A stretch of 64,000 bases of DNA from positions 14,760,352 to 14,824,351 of the forward strand of contig NC_044923.1 in the NCBI RefSeq assembly GCF_003576645.1, read 5' to 3'. Position 1 is the stretch's first letter; every line of letters begins with the position of its first letter. This document shows positions 19,557 through 30,447 of the stretch, piece by piece. The stretch comes from Ipomoea triloba. Taxonomy: Eukaryota > Streptophyta > Magnoliopsida > Solanales > Convolvulaceae. The notes beneath the pieces are model-generated. The model did not search any database and was not told the origin of the DNA. It worked only from the letters and a program-made list of their open reading frames with translations. A program made the translations under genes and the position numbers.

Positions 19557-21122
19557 ATGGATAGCATGTTGTCGAGACATCTTTTTTATCTTAGCAGGTT
19601 CGACGACTGGAAAACACGCATGCTTGCGTACCTTTCTGCCCTCCATGATGAGATGGCCGAGGTTATAACATCTGGACCAGTCAAAATCCTAATGGTCAAT
19701 ACTGTTGTAGAGCAAACCAAAGATACACCAAAGTACGTTCCAAAACCTAAGGAAGAATGGACAAGTGATGATAGGAAGAGAAACAACCTTGACAATATTG
19801 CCAAGGACATTCTCTTCAGAGCAATAGACGAGACCATCTTCCCCAGAGTAAGAAAGTGCAACACGGCAAAAGAGGTATGGGACACTTTGATGTTAATTAG
19901 TGAAGGTGACGAACAGGAAAAGGAGAACAAGCTCACCGTGGCGATGAAGAAGTTCGAGGACTTCAAGATGAAGCCAGGAGAGAGCATCGACAGCATGGAA
20001 TCTCGGTTCATGAAGCTCACAACCGAGATTAGCGACCTCAAGAAAGAGATCCCACAGAAAGAGTTAAACTTGAAGGTTTTACGTGGTCTTACCAAGGAAT
20101 GGGAAGTAAAAGTGATAACGATGCGAGATCACCGAGACCTAAAGGAGACCACAACAGACAAACTCTTCCGGGATCTCAAAGCCTTCGAATTCGAGATGTT
20201 CCCGAGAGATGAGGACGTGGTGGACCGACGAAATGTTGCGCTCATTGCTGAACAACCATCCACATCTTCAAGGTCAGACCTTAACCCTATGAATCTTATG
20301 TCTGACGAACAGTTTGCTCTTTTTTTAAGAAAGTTCAAGAAGTTCATGAAAAAGAAGACACCGGGACATTTCAAGGCTGAATGCCCTTACCCTCTGGTGA
20401 GCAAGCATCAGGGCCGAGAAGGCAAAGATTCCAAGAGAATGGAGGAATCCAGGGAGAAGCCAATACAAGGAGGCTTCAAAGGAGATTCAAAGACACATCC
20501 GCGCAGGAAGGCGCTTGTTGCTGAAGAACTTGAGAGGTTAGCCGAGGAGTCCGAGACATCGAGCTCAAGCAAAGATAGCAGCAGCTCAGAGGATGAGAGG
20601 TGGATCATCTGCCTATACACTACAGAAGAGGAGGATCAATGCTTAATGGCAATTGACAATGAGGTAACCTCCACTTCTACATCTTGCTGCTCTACTTCTA
20701 CTTCTCGTTGTTCTTCTTTTAGAAGCGATGAGGATCCCTTCGAGACCATGGAATTGCTTAGAAGGGATCTCAATATCACTAACAGCACTCATGCTAAAGT
20801 AATGGAAGAAAACAACAAGCTAATTGCTGAACGAGAGATACTTAAGAACGTCTCGAAAGAGAATTCAGAGCTAACTCTCAAAGTAAGCAACTTAGAAGCT
20901 GAAATAATCCAACTTAAGGAAGAGTGCAAAGCTCGAGAGACCAGAGAGCTTAACCTTAGAGAGGTCATTGCATCATATACTAATTCCTCCAAAGTTATGG
21001 AGAAAATGGTAAATGATCATAGGCCTACCAGTGACAGAACCGGTCTTGGGTTTCGTCAAAACTGTCTCTCGAGAGATAAGCAGACCGACGGTTTGGGAAC
21101 TTCAAATAATGAAGTATCTTGA
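19557..21122 (+). CDS. gag: Sirevirus-like copia Gag, 521 codons, zinc knuckle damaged
   Basis: The start is the first ATG after the primer site (MDSMLSRHLFYLSRFDDWKT). Residues about 10-215 form a copia gag (UBN2-type) domain with RFDDWKTRMLAYL and AKEVWDTL..... A CCHC knuckle is only half present: PGHFKAECP remains while the leading CX2C is missing, probably through a deletion near residue 265. A Ser-rich acidic stretch (about 335-355) and a Leu/Glu-rich coiled-coil candidate (about 410-490) follow, as in Sireviruses. It packages element RNA. Uninterrupted, but without an intact knuckle and with a broken pol downstream it is probably inactive. Confidence 0.85.
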   Translation: MDSMLSRHLFYLSRFDDWKTRMLAYLSALHDEMAEVITSGPVKILMVNTVVEQTKDTPKYVPKPKEEWTSDDRKRNNLDNIAKDILFRAIDETIFPRVRKCNTAKEVWDTLMLISEGDEQEKENKLTVAMKKFEDFKMKPGESIDSMESRFMKLTTEISDLKKEIPQKELNLKVLRGLTKEWEVKVITMRDHRDLKETTTDKLFRDLKAFEFEMFPRDEDVVDRRNVALIAEQPSTSSRSDLNPMNLMSDEQFALFLRKFKKFMKKKTPGHFKAECPYPLVSKHQGREGKDSKRMEESREKPIQGGFKGDSKTHPRRKALVAEELERLAEESETSSSSKDSSSSEDERWIICLYTTEEEDQCLMAIDNEVTSTSTSCCSTSTSRCSSFRSDEDPFETMELLRRDLNITNSTHAKVMEENNKLIAEREILKNVSKENSELTLKVSNLEAEIIQLKEECKARETRELNLREVIASYTNSSKVMEKMVNDHRPTSDRTGLGFRQNCLSRDKQTDGLGTSNNEVS

Positions 21123-21682
21123 CCCAAACCTAATAAGGGTCATAAAGGACCACCCGAAAAGATCAGAGTAGCAATTCATAAACCGTTCCTATACACCAAC
21201 AATGGAAAGTATAGGAAAGCTACAAGGAATGGCTAGGTAAAACATATCGAGAGGTCATCTAACCAATTCTCGCAAAGCCATTCTAAGTACAAGAAAAGCT
21301 ACACTCCATATAATGCGCTTCAAGGCAAATATGGAAGGTCTGACATTCACAAAGTTAGGAACTCACGGATATGGGAAGGCAGACACTACCCATCCAATGA
21401 GGACTGGTCACAATAACATAAACCGTGGAAGAAACCTCAGTTCCAACGGTACCACGTGACCAAACAGGCAATGAAGGGCATGGTGTGTGAGTTCGAGGTC
21501 AGGCCTCAACCTAAACTGATCTATGCACCTAAGAAGCCCAGAGTCTTTGCTAGCATTCCTTATGATTATCAAACGTATAATGGCTACATTGCACCTAGGC
21601 CTGGAGTAATGGGCCCAAGGTATAAATGGATGCCTAAACTCACTAACCAACCAGGACCCAAAGTTTGGGTACCTAAATCTGC
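21123..21682 (+). pseudogene. Gag-pol linker of the copia element with stops
   Basis: In the gag frame, a stop at 21120-21122 is followed by further linker sequence with additional stops. A clean part (21456-21686) ends MPKLTNQPGPKVWVPKSA then TGA. The PKVWVPK segment just before protease is typical of Sireviruses. Protease continues in a different frame, so a frameshift or programmed recoding would be needed. Confidence 0.6.
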
Positions 21683-22231
21683 TTGATTTCCTTGCAGGAC
21701 ACCAGGGACGTGTGGTTCATTGACAGTGGATGTTCGAGACATATGACTGGAAATCTTACATTACTAGAGAACATCCATCCTATCGAAGGTCCCCTGGTGA
21801 CATTTGGCGACAACGAGAAGAAAGGACGCACGAAGGTTGTTGGTGAGATCCATAAGAATGAATTGGTGATCAAGGAGGTATCCTATGTTGAAGGGCTCAA
21901 GTTCATCCTCCTAAGCACAAGCCAATTCTGTGACAAGGGCTACAAAGTTATCTTCACCAAAAACAAATGCCGGATCATACAAGAGGAATCTCTCGAAGTC
22001 GTCTTGGAAGCAGCAAGGAAAGGACACATGTACATAGTGGATTGGAGATCTGCCAAACCATCCCTATGTATGCTAGCAAGGAGCAAAGAAGACTTATGCT
22101 GTGATTGGCATAGTAAGCTTAGTCACCTGAACTTCAAAATCATCAACAAGCTTACTAAGAGGAACCTGGTGGAAGGACTGCCTAAAGTAACGTTTCGAAA
22201 AGACAAAATTTGCGAGGCATGTCAACGTTGC
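21683..22231 (+). pseudogene. Copia Pol: protease and GAG-pre-integrase, split by an LTR
   Basis: WFIDSGCSRHMTGN holds the retropepsin DSG active site. HSKLSHLNFKIINKL is the GAG-pre-integrase zinc region, and KICEACQR leads into integrase. The frame is open but is cut after GTTGC (22227-22231) by the Athila-type LTR. Joining across the two GTTGC copies keeps the same frame (CEACQR then CKQIKS), so the inserted LTR explains the break. Confidence 0.85.
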
Positions 22232-23541
22232 TGATAAGCTCCCAAGATACCCATTATTTGAGTACAAACTAGGGTGCTTTATAGCGTTTTTAGTATCTTC
22301 TAATGATAATTTTATGATGATTTGTGCTTTAAATTCATTAACCGCACACAAAGCTACCTTTGGCATGATTTGAGACAAAACAGAGGTCCCGGGAGCTATT
22401 AGGAACAAAGAACGAGCTTAAGAAGCAAACCGAGCAAGTCTGGAGCACCGAAAGACCCAGAATGAAGCCCACACGCGTGTTGGTGCGCGTGGAAACATTC
22501 TAGTAGCCAACCACGCACGCCACCACGCGTGTGGGAGGAGCAAATGACCAGAAGACAATCGCGTACGAGGTCGCGTACGACCGTACGCACCCTCGTACGC
22601 GACCCAGAATCTGCACTATTTAAAGAAGCTTTGGCGGAAATCAAAAGAGGGCAGCCATAGAATAGATTAGATCTGAAATTCCTTAGGGTTTTCTCCCCTC
22701 TTGGGAGAAAATTCCTTCCCTTTTAGATTAGATTAGATTCAAGAGCAAGATTAGAAGGATTGGAATTTCAAGAACAAGATGTAAAGGATCCATTCTTATG
22801 GGTGGTAACTCCTCTTTTCAATGTCATAATTTAATGCTTGCTTTCTTTGAGATTTTCATTTCTTCTTCTTGTTTCTTTATTATGCTAGAGTAGATTAGAA
22901 AGGGGATTGGTGGCCCCGAAGCTAAACTATGTGGTTGATTTGATATGAAATTGCTTTTAGATATGTGAGCTCTTTGAATGTTGGATGATAAACTTGTGTG
23001 GTTGATGTTCTTTAAGCTTTGTGTCTAAGTGTGGCCACATTAGGTAGCAAACCCTGTGAAAGTGAGTGTGTGCGCGATAGCGACCACTCACGAGTCCAAC
23101 TCACCCACATCTCCGCCCTTAGTCCGAAAGGAAGAGGTCCGAGAAGAGTGGTAGACAAGGTGTTCGATTAAATGCCCCAACTGAATGAGGATGTGGGAGT
23201 CCAAAGAGTGACGCCACTTGGTAAAGTGCCATGAACTCCCTAGCCAAATCCACGTCATTTGCTTACGAAACCATAAGACGGTAGACCACATAGGGTAGCC
23301 ACGAGCCTCAATCCCCGCTTTTCCTTTTCTTTTACAAAACCATTTTAAACCTTTCAAACCTTTTTACAAAATGACCTCTAGCCTTAGCTATTCCCGTAAC
23401 TCTTTCTTTTCAACTTCCTAAATGCCAACACGTATTCGTTCCAATTTGTCATCCTTGAGAGACACGACACTCGGGGAGTCTTGACTCTTCATTTTATCAC
23501 CTTCCACACGTACATCCACCTCACCAAATACCACAACATCA
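22232..23541 (+). mobile_element. Athila-type LTR inserted in copia pol
   Basis: It starts TGATAAGCTCCCAAG and ends CACAACATCA, with target copies GTTGC at 22227-22231 and 23542-23546. It is 1310 bp and has no coding capacity. It carries a CGTACG palindrome cluster (22558-22602) and a TATA-like CTATTTAAAG (22616-22625). A near-identical LTR with a 179-bp deficit lies at 30463-31593. It looks like a solo LTR, although the repeated pol sequence beyond it shows that the locus was later rearranged. Confidence 0.9.
22558..22625 (+). promoter_or_regulatory. CGTACG palindromes and TATA box of the Athila-type LTR
   Basis: GCGTACGA, GCGTACGA, CGTACG and CGTACGCGA form a cluster of self-complementary words, and the block 22559-22602 is itself an imperfect palindrome. 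CTATTTAAAG follows 14 bp later. Promoter identity is inferred from position and the TATA-like box. Confidence 0.45.
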
Positions 23542-24104
23542 GTTGCAAACAGATCAAATCCTCTTTCAAAACCAAAGCCGAGACATCATCTACTAGACCT
23601 TTAATTCTTCTCCATATGGACTTATTTGGACCAGTAGATCCACCCAGCATGAGAGGAAAGAAATACACTCTCGTGGTAGTAGATGACTACATAAGATTCA
23701 CTTGGACCGTATTCTTAACCAAGAAAAGCGAGACAAAAGTTGCCTTACCAAACCTTCTAAAGCAAGTTCAAGTGGAGAAGGATGTCTCGATACTTAAGAT
23801 TCGGTCAGATCAGGGAGGAGAGTTCGTTAATCAAGTTATCGAGAGCTACTGCAACGAGAACGGGATTCATCATCAGATGTCAGCTGCTCGAACACCTCAA
23901 CAGAACGGCGTTGCTGAAAGGAGGAACAGAACTCTCAAAGAGGCTGCAAGGACCATGCTTTCACAAGCTAACATTCCACAAGGATTTTGGGCAGAAGTAG
24001 TCAACACAGCATGCTACACCCAAAATCGGTCCTTGATTGTAAAAGGAGCTGGAAAGACTCCGTATGAGTTGTGGAACGGAAGGAAACCGAATGTAAGCTA
24101 CTTC
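23542..24104 (+). pseudogene. Copia integrase, first copy, 5' part
   Basis: Integrase core with catalytic-type residues visible: LLHMDLFGPVDPPS and VVVDDYIRFTW (D), KIRSDQGGEF (D) and TPQQNGVAERRNRTLKE (E). The frame is open from the upstream LTR to 24104. Compared with the second copy (31594 onward) it lacks the internal stop. It is cut by a solo LTR of its own family within the segment encoding NVSYF, with target copies ACTTC on both sides. Confidence 0.85.
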
Positions 24105-25811
24105 TGTTAGGAACATCATGTAATAGGTTTTGATGATACCAACTGTTAAGTAGAAATCCCCAAGTCTCGATACATAGGCAAAACACTGTAAGTTCGACAA
24201 GTAAACCAAGAGCGAAAATACAACCGGGTAACTTTGAGCTCAACTCGGAAAATATTTAAGCTCAAGGTAAATTTGTTTGAACATCTTAGAAGTCTCGTGT
24301 TGTAATCCTATAGACAAATCAGAAGAAGGCACGGGACAACTCTGGAGGAATAAGGGTCTGCGAGACATCAACTAAGTTTCGAGACATAAGCAGAGTTCGA
24401 GAGATAGGATCTCTCGTTACAGCAATCCAGTTCGAGACATAAGCAGAGTTCGAGAGGTAGACCTCTCGATGCTTGGGTTCGAGACATCAAACAATCGAGA
24501 CATCAACCTTGGTCTCGATAAACTGACACTTCTCCAGTAATGCTGAATGACGGTCAGGAAGCATACTTAAAGTTTGGAGAAGAAGAATATCATGGAGATA
24601 GAATAATGAAGAGGTGCCGAACGTGAGTTTTCAAAATGGACGGAAATGGATGACACATCAAATTTCCACCACAAACGGTCAAAAGGTACACCAATGCTGA
24701 AGTGGTCTGATTCCCCACAAACAAGGAATGATGGGAATATAAAAAGAGTAACTTTTACCAAAAGACGAAAGTGGAGCATGGACTCAAGAAAGTGAAATAT
24801 AGAATATTCACTACCAGACAAAAGGTTCAAGTTACAAGACCACCACTCCATGAAAAATGCTGAAAATACGCAAGACCCATGATCAGCATGGGAGACAGAT
24901 TTCAAACGGAATAATTTTCCCTCCAACGGAATTATTCCTCAAACTCTCATATATAAGGACGTGAAGACACAGTGATAAAAGAGGTTGGTTCATTCGAAAT
25001 TCTAAAGAGGTGTCTGATTCAAACGTTCAAGTGCAAGTATTCAATTTGGAATATCATCCAGATATTCAATACAGCGAGAAAAACACATCTTAGTGTTTGA
25101 GAGAGTTACATAGCTTAAACTGCCACATATCTAGAAGGTGACCGAAGCTGCTCTACATCGAAATTGATTCAACGATAGCTTTTGGTCAGATTGGAGTTTG
25201 TTACACTCAACTGTGACAACCAAAGGTCCTTGCTTTGGATTAAGCAAGAAGAGGCGGAGTAACCTGGCAGCTGTCTAGTGAAGATCCTGAGGCTTGAGGC
25301 GGGCTTGGTGATCAAAGCTCAAGTGCTCGAGAGGTGGAGTAACTGGAAGCGGGGAGAAAAACCTGAGGAGAGGCGGAGTAACCTGGGAGCTGTCTTGTGA
25401 AGATCCTGAGGCTTGAGGCGGGCTTCGTGATCAAAGCTCAAGCGCTCGATATTGTACTAAAAAGGGAAGTTTTAGTGCAATCCTTCCAGGGAGTTTCTGG
25501 AAGAAGAGTGGACGTAGGCGGGTTGGCCGAACCACTTAAAAATCTCTCTTGCATTTACTTACTGCCTTTATCTCTCGCTAACCTCTCGCTTGCACTGCAT
25601 ATAAACACACCTCTCGAACTAACCCAAACTCGTGCTAACTAAAAGGGGATAACATTTCCGCTGCGCATAAAACTTTGTCTTCTCCTCGTGAGGTATCGAA
25701 CCTAAACATCCTAAGTTCAATACACACGAGAGGTTGAAAAGATTTGCAAAATCTATACAAGTCTATTCACCCCCCCCTCTAGACTTGTACCCCATCCCCT
25801 TGGGACCAACA
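24105..25811 (+). mobile_element. Solo LTR of the Sirevirus-like copia family
   Basis: It runs from TGTTAGGAACATCATGTAAT to GGGACCAACA, 1707 bp, and is flanked by a perfect ACTTC duplication (24100-24104 and 25812-25816). The second pol copy at about 32140-32150 shows the empty site with a single ACTTC. Relative to the LTR at 17774 it has an extra tandem segment (25251-25450: GGCGGAGTAACCTGG units) and many substitutions. It inserted after the local tandem duplication, because only one copy carries it. Confidence 0.95.
25251..25450 (+). repeat. Tandem repeats within the solo copia LTR
   Basis: GAGGCGGAGTAACCTGG.AGCTGTCT.GTGAAGATCCTGAGG and CTTGAGGCGGGCTT.GTGATCAAAGCTCAAG occur twice each, with a third partial unit. 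The LTR at 17774 has a shorter version. Confidence 0.75.
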
Positions 25812-26579
25812 ACTTCCACACATTCGGATGCAAATGCTATATCCACAACAATCGAAAGACTCATCTAAGAGCCTTTGACGAGAAGGCAGACGATGGAGTA
25901 TTTCTGGGTTACTCATCGACAAGCAAGGCGTTCAGAGTCTTCAACAACTGGAGATTGGTGGTTGAAGAAAACAAACACATCTCTTTTGATAATAGAGCAT
26001 CAGTGGATCAACCATCAAAGCCAGCAGAAATGGCTGAAAGTCTTGGAGAAATTCCGCCAGAAATAATCGAGAGATCAGACCTACCTCTCGATGGGAAGCA
26101 GTCTACAGTTCGAGACGTAGCAGAACTTCATTCAGAATCAGACGATGAAGAGATCGTTAAGAAGAATGATCCTCAACCAAGCGATCCAATCTAGATTGTA
26201 GATGAACCTCCCACAACTCAACCTACAATCGAGGAGTCAACTGAGGAACCACAACCTGATCTAAAATGGCTAAGAAGTCACCCCGCTGATCAAGTAATTG
26301 GAGATGTACGTGACAAAGTTCGAACCAGATCAGCATACAGAGAAAGCATGATTGCCTGCTTTCTATCCCAAATAGAGCCTAAGGTGATTGATGAGGCTCT
26401 ATGTGATCCAGATTGGGTGCAAGCCATGCAGGAGGAACTTCATCAGTTCGAAAGGAACGAAGTATGGGAACTAGTTCCGAGACCTCATCATCAGAATGTC
26501 ATTGGAACAAAGTGGGTTTTCAGAAACAAGATGAATGAAGATGGAGTTATTGTTAGGAACAAGGCCAGACTTGTTGCCA
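25812..26579 (+). pseudogene. Copia integrase C-terminal part and start of RT, first copy
   Basis: It encodes FGCKCYIHNN, DDGVFLGYSSTSKAFRVFN and then the first RT segment NEVWELVPRP, GTKWVFRNKMNEDG and NKARLVA. The frame is cut at about 26579, where normal elements continue KGY.Q. A stop (TAG) interrupts the QPSDPI segment near 26191-26193. RT catalytic motifs are absent because another element begins here. Confidence 0.8.
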
Positions 26580-26791
26580 TTTTTGAAGTAGATTTGAAAG
26601 AGTTCTTGAATTGCTTTCTTTCTTTTTGTTTATTTTATTTTCTTAATTTTGGTTATTTGATTGGAAAAGTGAGCCTATTACCTTTGAATATCTTGCTACT
26701 CACTTGCAACTACTTCTAGTTGCGAAATATTTGTGTTTGTTAAGCTTTGCACAGGGAATTTTTTCTTCATCAAATCAATTGAAGCTTACAA
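26580..26791 (+). other. Leader of the pol-less Athila-type element
   Basis: T-rich sequence (CTTTCTTTCTTTTTG...) between the broken copia RT and the ATG at 26792. The same junction and leader occur at 32912-33121. No LTR or primer site remains on this side, so the 5' end of this element was lost. Confidence 0.55.
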
Positions 26792-27709
26792 ATGAGTGCT
26801 TACACCTATCCCCATGGTTACCCATACCATGGAAGACCATATACAACAAATATTCCACCCCAAACCTATGAGCAACAACCATATTATTATCCAAGTCCTT
26901 ATGAATACCCACCACCACAATATATCTACTCTCCTTACCCGAATACTTTCCCTTATCCAAACTACACACAATATCCTTATGATACCCCCCCTATGCTTAA
27001 CCATGAAAGAATTGAGAAACCAACATACCAAAATGGAGAGAAATCCCTCTGTTCTATAGCTGAGAGTATTAACAACCGACTCATTCAAGTCATGAAGGAG
27101 ATTGATCCCAATTATGAATCGGCATTAGAGGCCACAATTCCTTCAATTGTTAAACCTCCGTTTCATTATATCCCTCCATCAAATTATAATCCTGAGAGAA
27201 ATTGGTATTCTCATTCTTACACTAATCCTAGTTATCCACCCCCACCACAACAACATGACAAATACCTTCATGAAACACCACCTTTTGTGCAAAATTTCAC
27301 TCAACCAATGCCTTATGAGCGACAATCTTGTGAGTACCTTCCACCGGTCAATGACGAAATCCAAGTCTTGAAGGATAAATTAGAAATGTTCATACAGATG
27401 GCCAAGGAAGATACCATCAATCTAAGGAATGAGATTAGAAGCGAAATGAAGACGAATCTTGTTACTCTTCGTGAGGAAGGACTTCCACTAGACGAAATTG
27501 AGGCTAAAATGCTATCGATGTCGGAAGAGGTCATGAAGAGAATGCTACCAATGGTTGACAACCCCGTCACAAATGACCACCCGACAATGGAGACCAACCA
27601 GCGAGAGAGTGACAAGATGAAAAAACTGATTAACGATGAAGAGGTGAGTGTAGAAGAATACGCAGAATTTGAGACCCGGTACTTCAAGAAGTTTCGACTT
27701 TCGAGTTGA
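26792..27709 (+). CDS. Unrecognised Pro/Tyr-rich protein of a pol-less Athila-type element
   Basis: 305 codons from the first ATG after the leader. Residues 1-75 are very rich in Pro, Tyr and Gln (YYYPSPYEYPPPQYIYSPYP). Residues 130-165 are another Pro/Tyr stretch. Residues about 178-265 are Glu/Leu/Lys rich and probably coiled-coil (DEIQVLKDKLEMFIQMAKED). An acidic tail continues in another frame to about 27950 (EDEDHIEIVWEDEKP). There is no gag, protease or RT motif. It occupies the gag position of a non-autonomous element whose 3' UTR and LTR match the Athila-type element at 51419-63796. A second copy is at 33122. Function unknown. Confidence 0.6.
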   Translation: MSAYTYPHGYPYHGRPYTTNIPPQTYEQQPYYYPSPYEYPPPQYIYSPYPNTFPYPNYTQYPYDTPPMLNHERIEKPTYQNGEKSLCSIAESINNRLIQVMKEIDPNYESALEATIPSIVKPPFHYIPPSNYNPERNWYSHSYTNPSYPPPPQQHDKYLHETPPFVQNFTQPMPYERQSCEYLPPVNDEIQVLKDKLEMFIQMAKEDTINLRNEIRSEMKTNLVTLREEGLPLDEIEAKMLSMSEEVMKRMLPMVDNPVTNDHPTMETNQRESDKMKKLINDEEVSVEEYAEFETRYFKKFRLSS

Positions 27710-28400
27710 ACATACCACAACGGGAAGAGATTGAGAGTGAGGACGAGGATCACATTGAAATTGTGTGGGAAGACGAAAAACCCACACAAGGTAAGACTCT
27801 CACTCCAACTCTTATCGAAAGTTCATATAACGTTTGTGAGGATGATTCCCTTATACTTCATGATAATTTTGATAAATGTTATAAAGTTCCTTGTTGCTCA
27901 TGGGAGTACGATTCCTTGCAATTCTGTGATGGTAATTTGGGAGTGAGGATGATGAAAAATCTTTTTATTCTTTTGAAAGTGAGTTCTATGATTATGATAA
28001 TCCCACGTGGGAGGACAAAGAGTTATTAGGGATCATAGAAGGACAGAGGGAACAAGGGGAAAGGATTGTCACCATTGATAATCCAAAAGAACAAGAGTGG
28101 AAAGAGAACGCTTTAGATGTGATAAACGGTGGAAAAAGTGTTCATTGGGAGACCTTTAAGGACAAATTTTTAGGGGATGGAACATGTGATGAGAAGGGAG
28201 AAGAGGGGCACACTATCCTTAAACATCTTAGGATAGTGCCCTGTGCTTATTTATTAATAACCTACGTTTTCCCCTTCTTCGCTTTTGAATTCAAGGATGT
28301 TCTCCACCTCCGGGCATACCTTGAAGCTCGAGTTCATGGGACGCTTGGTCGGGTCCCTAAATCAGTGTGCCTTGAAGGATAGGTCACACTCCGTCTGGCC
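27710..28400 (+). pseudogene. Decayed 3' coding region of the pol-less element
   Basis: A continuation in the +1 frame (IPQREEIESEDEDHIEIVWE) overlaps the end of the 305-codon frame, and short open stretches reach about 28382. At 28395-28435 the sequence CTGGCCAGAGACGTTAAACG..GCGCTTGGGAGGCA..CCC resembles the conserved end-of-coding segment of plant Athila/Tat elements. It is probably the remains of one longer reading frame plus a deletion of pol. Confidence 0.5.
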
Positions 28401-30447
28401 AGAGACGTTAAACGTGGCGCGCTTGGGAGGCATTCCCAACGTCATCCTTAGATGTTAGAACTTTATTTCTTGTTTACTTTTTCTTTTCCTTTGTTATTAG
28501 CAATTTTTCTTTTTAGAATAGCCTTGCTTGAGCTAACATTGTAGGTGATTTTGGTGCTAAGCCATGCCGAATTGAGCTAAACCGGATCAAAACTGGAAGG
28601 CAAAAGCCGGGAGACGAAGAAAGTGATCAGCACTGTTGTCCACGTTGCCCACATGCGTGGTGACAGGCGTGGAACCTTTCCAGTGCTGATCCACGTGGAC
28701 CTACACGCATGTAAGTCCGCGTGGACAGGTCCTGACAAATTCTTGTGCATTATTCTCTTTTTTTCATCCAATTTTTATGAGTCTCCAAGGTTTGGTCGTG
28801 CCAAGAATCATCTCCTATCTTGATTTACATATCTTTCTAGTTAACTACCTTGTTTTAGGATTTATGCTTTACGTTTTCATTATGAATAAAAGGAGTTCCG
28901 TCAAGCCATTGCACGTCAATTGGTTGTCTTCTTACACTAACATTGTTTCATGTAGCTTGGAGAACGGAGGCAAAAGAGATGTTAGAAGCTTAAAAGTGTG
29001 GAAAGGAAGGCATGCTTACTTGGTTGTAAACCTCTTATCCCTTCTACTTTTTTATGCCCCGTTTCAAATTCAAAGTGTGGAAATTGTTTATATAGCTTTG
29101 TATGCGTTTGTTTGAGCTTACCATGTTATTCTATCAATAGAGGATCATTAAAATAAACCCTATATCCCAGAGCAATTTCCAAAGTGTGGAAAGGGATTTC
29201 TTATTTGAAAAATCCTTAGAAACCCATTTTTCCTTTACCCTATATTGTATGGAAGCATCGAGGACGATGTTTATTTTAAAGTGTGGAAAGGATGCACTTT
29301 GTGCTTAACATGCTTATCTGCTTAGAATTGGAAAGTTGAGCTCTTGGGAATGATAAACGGGTGTATTTGCAATTTGAAAAGAAAGTTATTGTTTGTTTTA
29401 TCTAGAGAGAATTTTGACTAGATGCCCAAAATTTTTTTATTCTTGAAATATCTTTGCGGAAGTTACTTTTCGCACCCATGAGAGTGTTTAGAGCCAAATA
29501 AGTTTATATTCTTGCCTGCTTGCATGATGTTCGCCTCTTATTTACGTAGGACCTTAGTCAAGGATCTCTCGAAGTGAGAGTGTGCACTTTTTAATTTGAG
29601 AAAGATAAATTTTAGCGAGGCCCGAAATTGAACTAACCTTGGTAGGGTGTGGGGCAAAAGGTGAGCCTATTGGTAAGCTTAAGAGTGAAAAATCCCTTGA
29701 TCCCAAAAGTAAAAGGCATGAGGGGTTGTTTGGAGAAAAAAGTTGAAAAGGCAAAAAGGCCAATCACCGAGATTAAAAATTGAGGAAAGCCAATTTGCTG
29801 GGTTGCGTTCAACCATAGTCTTCGGTAAGCAAAAAAGCTTTATCTGGAGTCGGTTGTTCACATAAAAGGATCCCAGGAATTGAGAAAATAGAGATGAGGT
29901 GAGCCGCTTCGCTAGGATTTGGGTACCCATTGCACTGTCTTCGAAAAAGCATGGAGCTCCATGTGAAGTCGGGTTGCTCGATGACGTTATCCTAGGAAGT
30001 GAGAAGAAAAGAGGGACCGCACTAAGCCATAAGCGGTGAGTGGTCCATGCCCCTACCCTCACTTATTTTATAGTTGGGCTTTGGTGTTTAAGGCTGGAAG
30101 GGTTGATTAACTAGTGCACATCGTTCCCACTAGTGGGATCGGCTAGAGGCCCTGATTAAATGAGAGGTGAACCCGAATTTTGGAATTGCATGCTTGCGAT
30201 TGGTGTGAGAAGTGTGATCCTTTGTTTTAATTGTTTATCTACGAAAGGTTTTCACTTCCCGGAAATATTCCTTGAGTTAATGGCATCTGGCCAAAATCCT
30301 TTGTAGATAACACAAAAGATTTCTTCCGTTTCGATAGTCTTAGACACCCATCATTTTGATTGACCAAGAGTTTTGTTTTGTATGAGTTGGTATCTCGGAA
30401 GCTTATGTGCTTAAAGTAAATTGTCTTGCTTGAGGGCAAACAAGAAG
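28401..30447 (+). other. 3' untranslated region of the pol-less Athila-type element
   Basis: No gene. It contains a palindrome-rich segment (28640-28735: CACGTGGAC, ACACGCATGT and related words), four AAAGTGTGGAAA motifs (about 28992, 29071, 29180, 29278), and a block at 29880-29990 (GAGGTGAGCCGCTTCGCTAGG..GGGTACCC..TGCACTG) that matches, inverted, 53240-53330 in the reverse-strand element. This shows the two are relatives. Confidence 0.65.

Noticed and set aside
19586..20992. Long minus-strand ORFs opposite gag
   Set aside because: They are shadows of the plus-strand gag, which has the expected domain order and lies after a primer-binding site.
22094..22644. Minus-strand ORFs within the Athila-type LTR
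   Set aside because: LTR sequence is non-coding in this family, and the same frames recur only because the LTR is repeated at 30463.
27313..27789. 158-codon minus-strand ORF opposite the Pro/Tyr-rich frame
   Set aside because: The plus-strand frame starts after a leader, is repeated at 33122 and has element context; the minus frame is its shadow.
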